Assembly (NCBI GenBank): GCA_955652255.1
Contig: CATPAW010000133.1
Span: 1 to 6,249 of the forward strand
DNA: 6,249 bases
From: an uncultured Chthoniobacterales bacterium
Lineage (GTDB): Bacteria; Verrucomicrobiota; Verrucomicrobiia; Chthoniobacterales; UBA10450
Reading direction: 5' to 3'
Each line of letters starts with the position of its first letter. Position 1 is the stretch's first letter. This document shows positions 6,100 to 6,249 of the stretch, piece after piece. Made by a program: the position numbers and the translations under genes. The notes under the pieces were generated by a model, which saw only the letters and a list, made by a program, of their open reading frames with translations, was not told where the DNA came from and searched no databases.

Positions 6100-6130
6100 C
6101 CCTGTCTGTTCAGCTTGCTTGTGCGGTCGA

Positions 6131-6249
6131 ATGAAGAAAAAGAAGATCGAGTTTAGCAGTCACACCGCCAACCTTGCCTTAATGCGCAAGTTTGTCCGCG
6201 GATTTCTCGACGCTTATCCGTTTTCCGAAAAAGAGCGGATGCTAATAGT
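6131..6249 (+). CDS. N-terminus of a probable RsbW/SpoIIAB-like anti-sigma ATPase (partial)
   Basis: The frame opens at ATG 6131 and is open to the window edge, giving 39 complete codons: a basic start MKKKKIEF, then SSHTANLALMRKFVRGFLDA and YPFSEKERMLIV. The pattern of small-polar residues, then L-x-x-x-R-x-F-V-x-x-F, then E-x-x-x-x-x-I-V is that of the first two helices of HATPase_c_2 anti-sigma regulatory kinases (RsbW/SpoIIAB type). There the next motif would be an N-box such as DEACTN, which lies outside the window. The call therefore rests on helix pattern only. No Shine-Dalgarno site is seen before the ATG. It is divergent from the secreted-protein gene. Confidence 0.6.
   Translation, partial: MKKKKIEFSSHTANLALMRKFVRGFLDAYPFSEKERMLI

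Larger units (their letters stand above)
5909..6130. other. divergent intergenic region
   Basis: These 222 bases separate two divergent genes and must hold a leftward promoter for the secreted protein cluster and a rightward one for the anti-sigma-like gene. I cannot point to convincing -35/-10 pairs on either strand. It contains the REP-like doublet (5966-6032), a short hairpin (6082-6099), and a 10-base palindrome CAACCGGTTG at 5922-5931 that lies 13 bases ahead of the leftward start codon. Confidence 0.6.

Overview
The window is a compact, roughly 55% GC bacterial chromosome segment with six supported genes and one gene cut by the right edge. Soil-type Verrucomicrobia (Spartobacteria, e.g. 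the Udaeobacter/Chthoniobacter group) are the best guess. The grounds are the style of the small membrane protein, the HtrA-like/TonB protein, the full-length DUF5996 protein, the near absence of Shine-Dalgarno sites and the GGAATTT-type intergenic repeats. This is recognition by eye, not a database result.

Layout. On the plus strand, 101-301 encodes a 66-residue two-helix membrane protein. It is followed at 352-1482 by an anchored protein that joins an HtrA-like trypsin fold to a C-terminal TonB domain through Pro/Ser-rich linkers. The trypsin fold has lost its catalytic serine. From 5908 back to 1647 everything reads on the minus strand: a secreted protein with a PepSY-like segment (5201-5908), a DUF5996 protein (4214-5176), an AraC-family regulator (3260-4204), and purH (1647-3170), which catalyses the last two steps of IMP synthesis. 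The first three are 24 and 9 bases apart and look like one transcription unit. purH follows after 89 bases occupied by a repeat, so it may be read separately. At the right edge (6131 onward, plus strand) begins a protein resembling an RsbW/SpoIIAB-type anti-sigma ATPase.

The three larger intergenic spaces each hold a different kind of palindromic DNA. Between the convergent protease-like gene and purH there is an array of CCAAGG/TTCCAA motifs that flips into its reverse complement, then a GC-rich hairpin. Between purH and the AraC gene there is an array of TTA and then TAA triplets at a steady 8-9 base spacing, also flipping at its centre. Upstream of the secreted protein there is a 67-base element made of two inverted hairpins, each preceded by GTAG, matching the layout of a REP doublet.

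No CRISPR array, tRNA, rRNA, transposase or phage gene is visible. The most notable points are the dead protease fused to a TonB domain, the orientation-flipping arrays, and the REP-like doublet. No complete novel defence or mobile system can be supported from this window.
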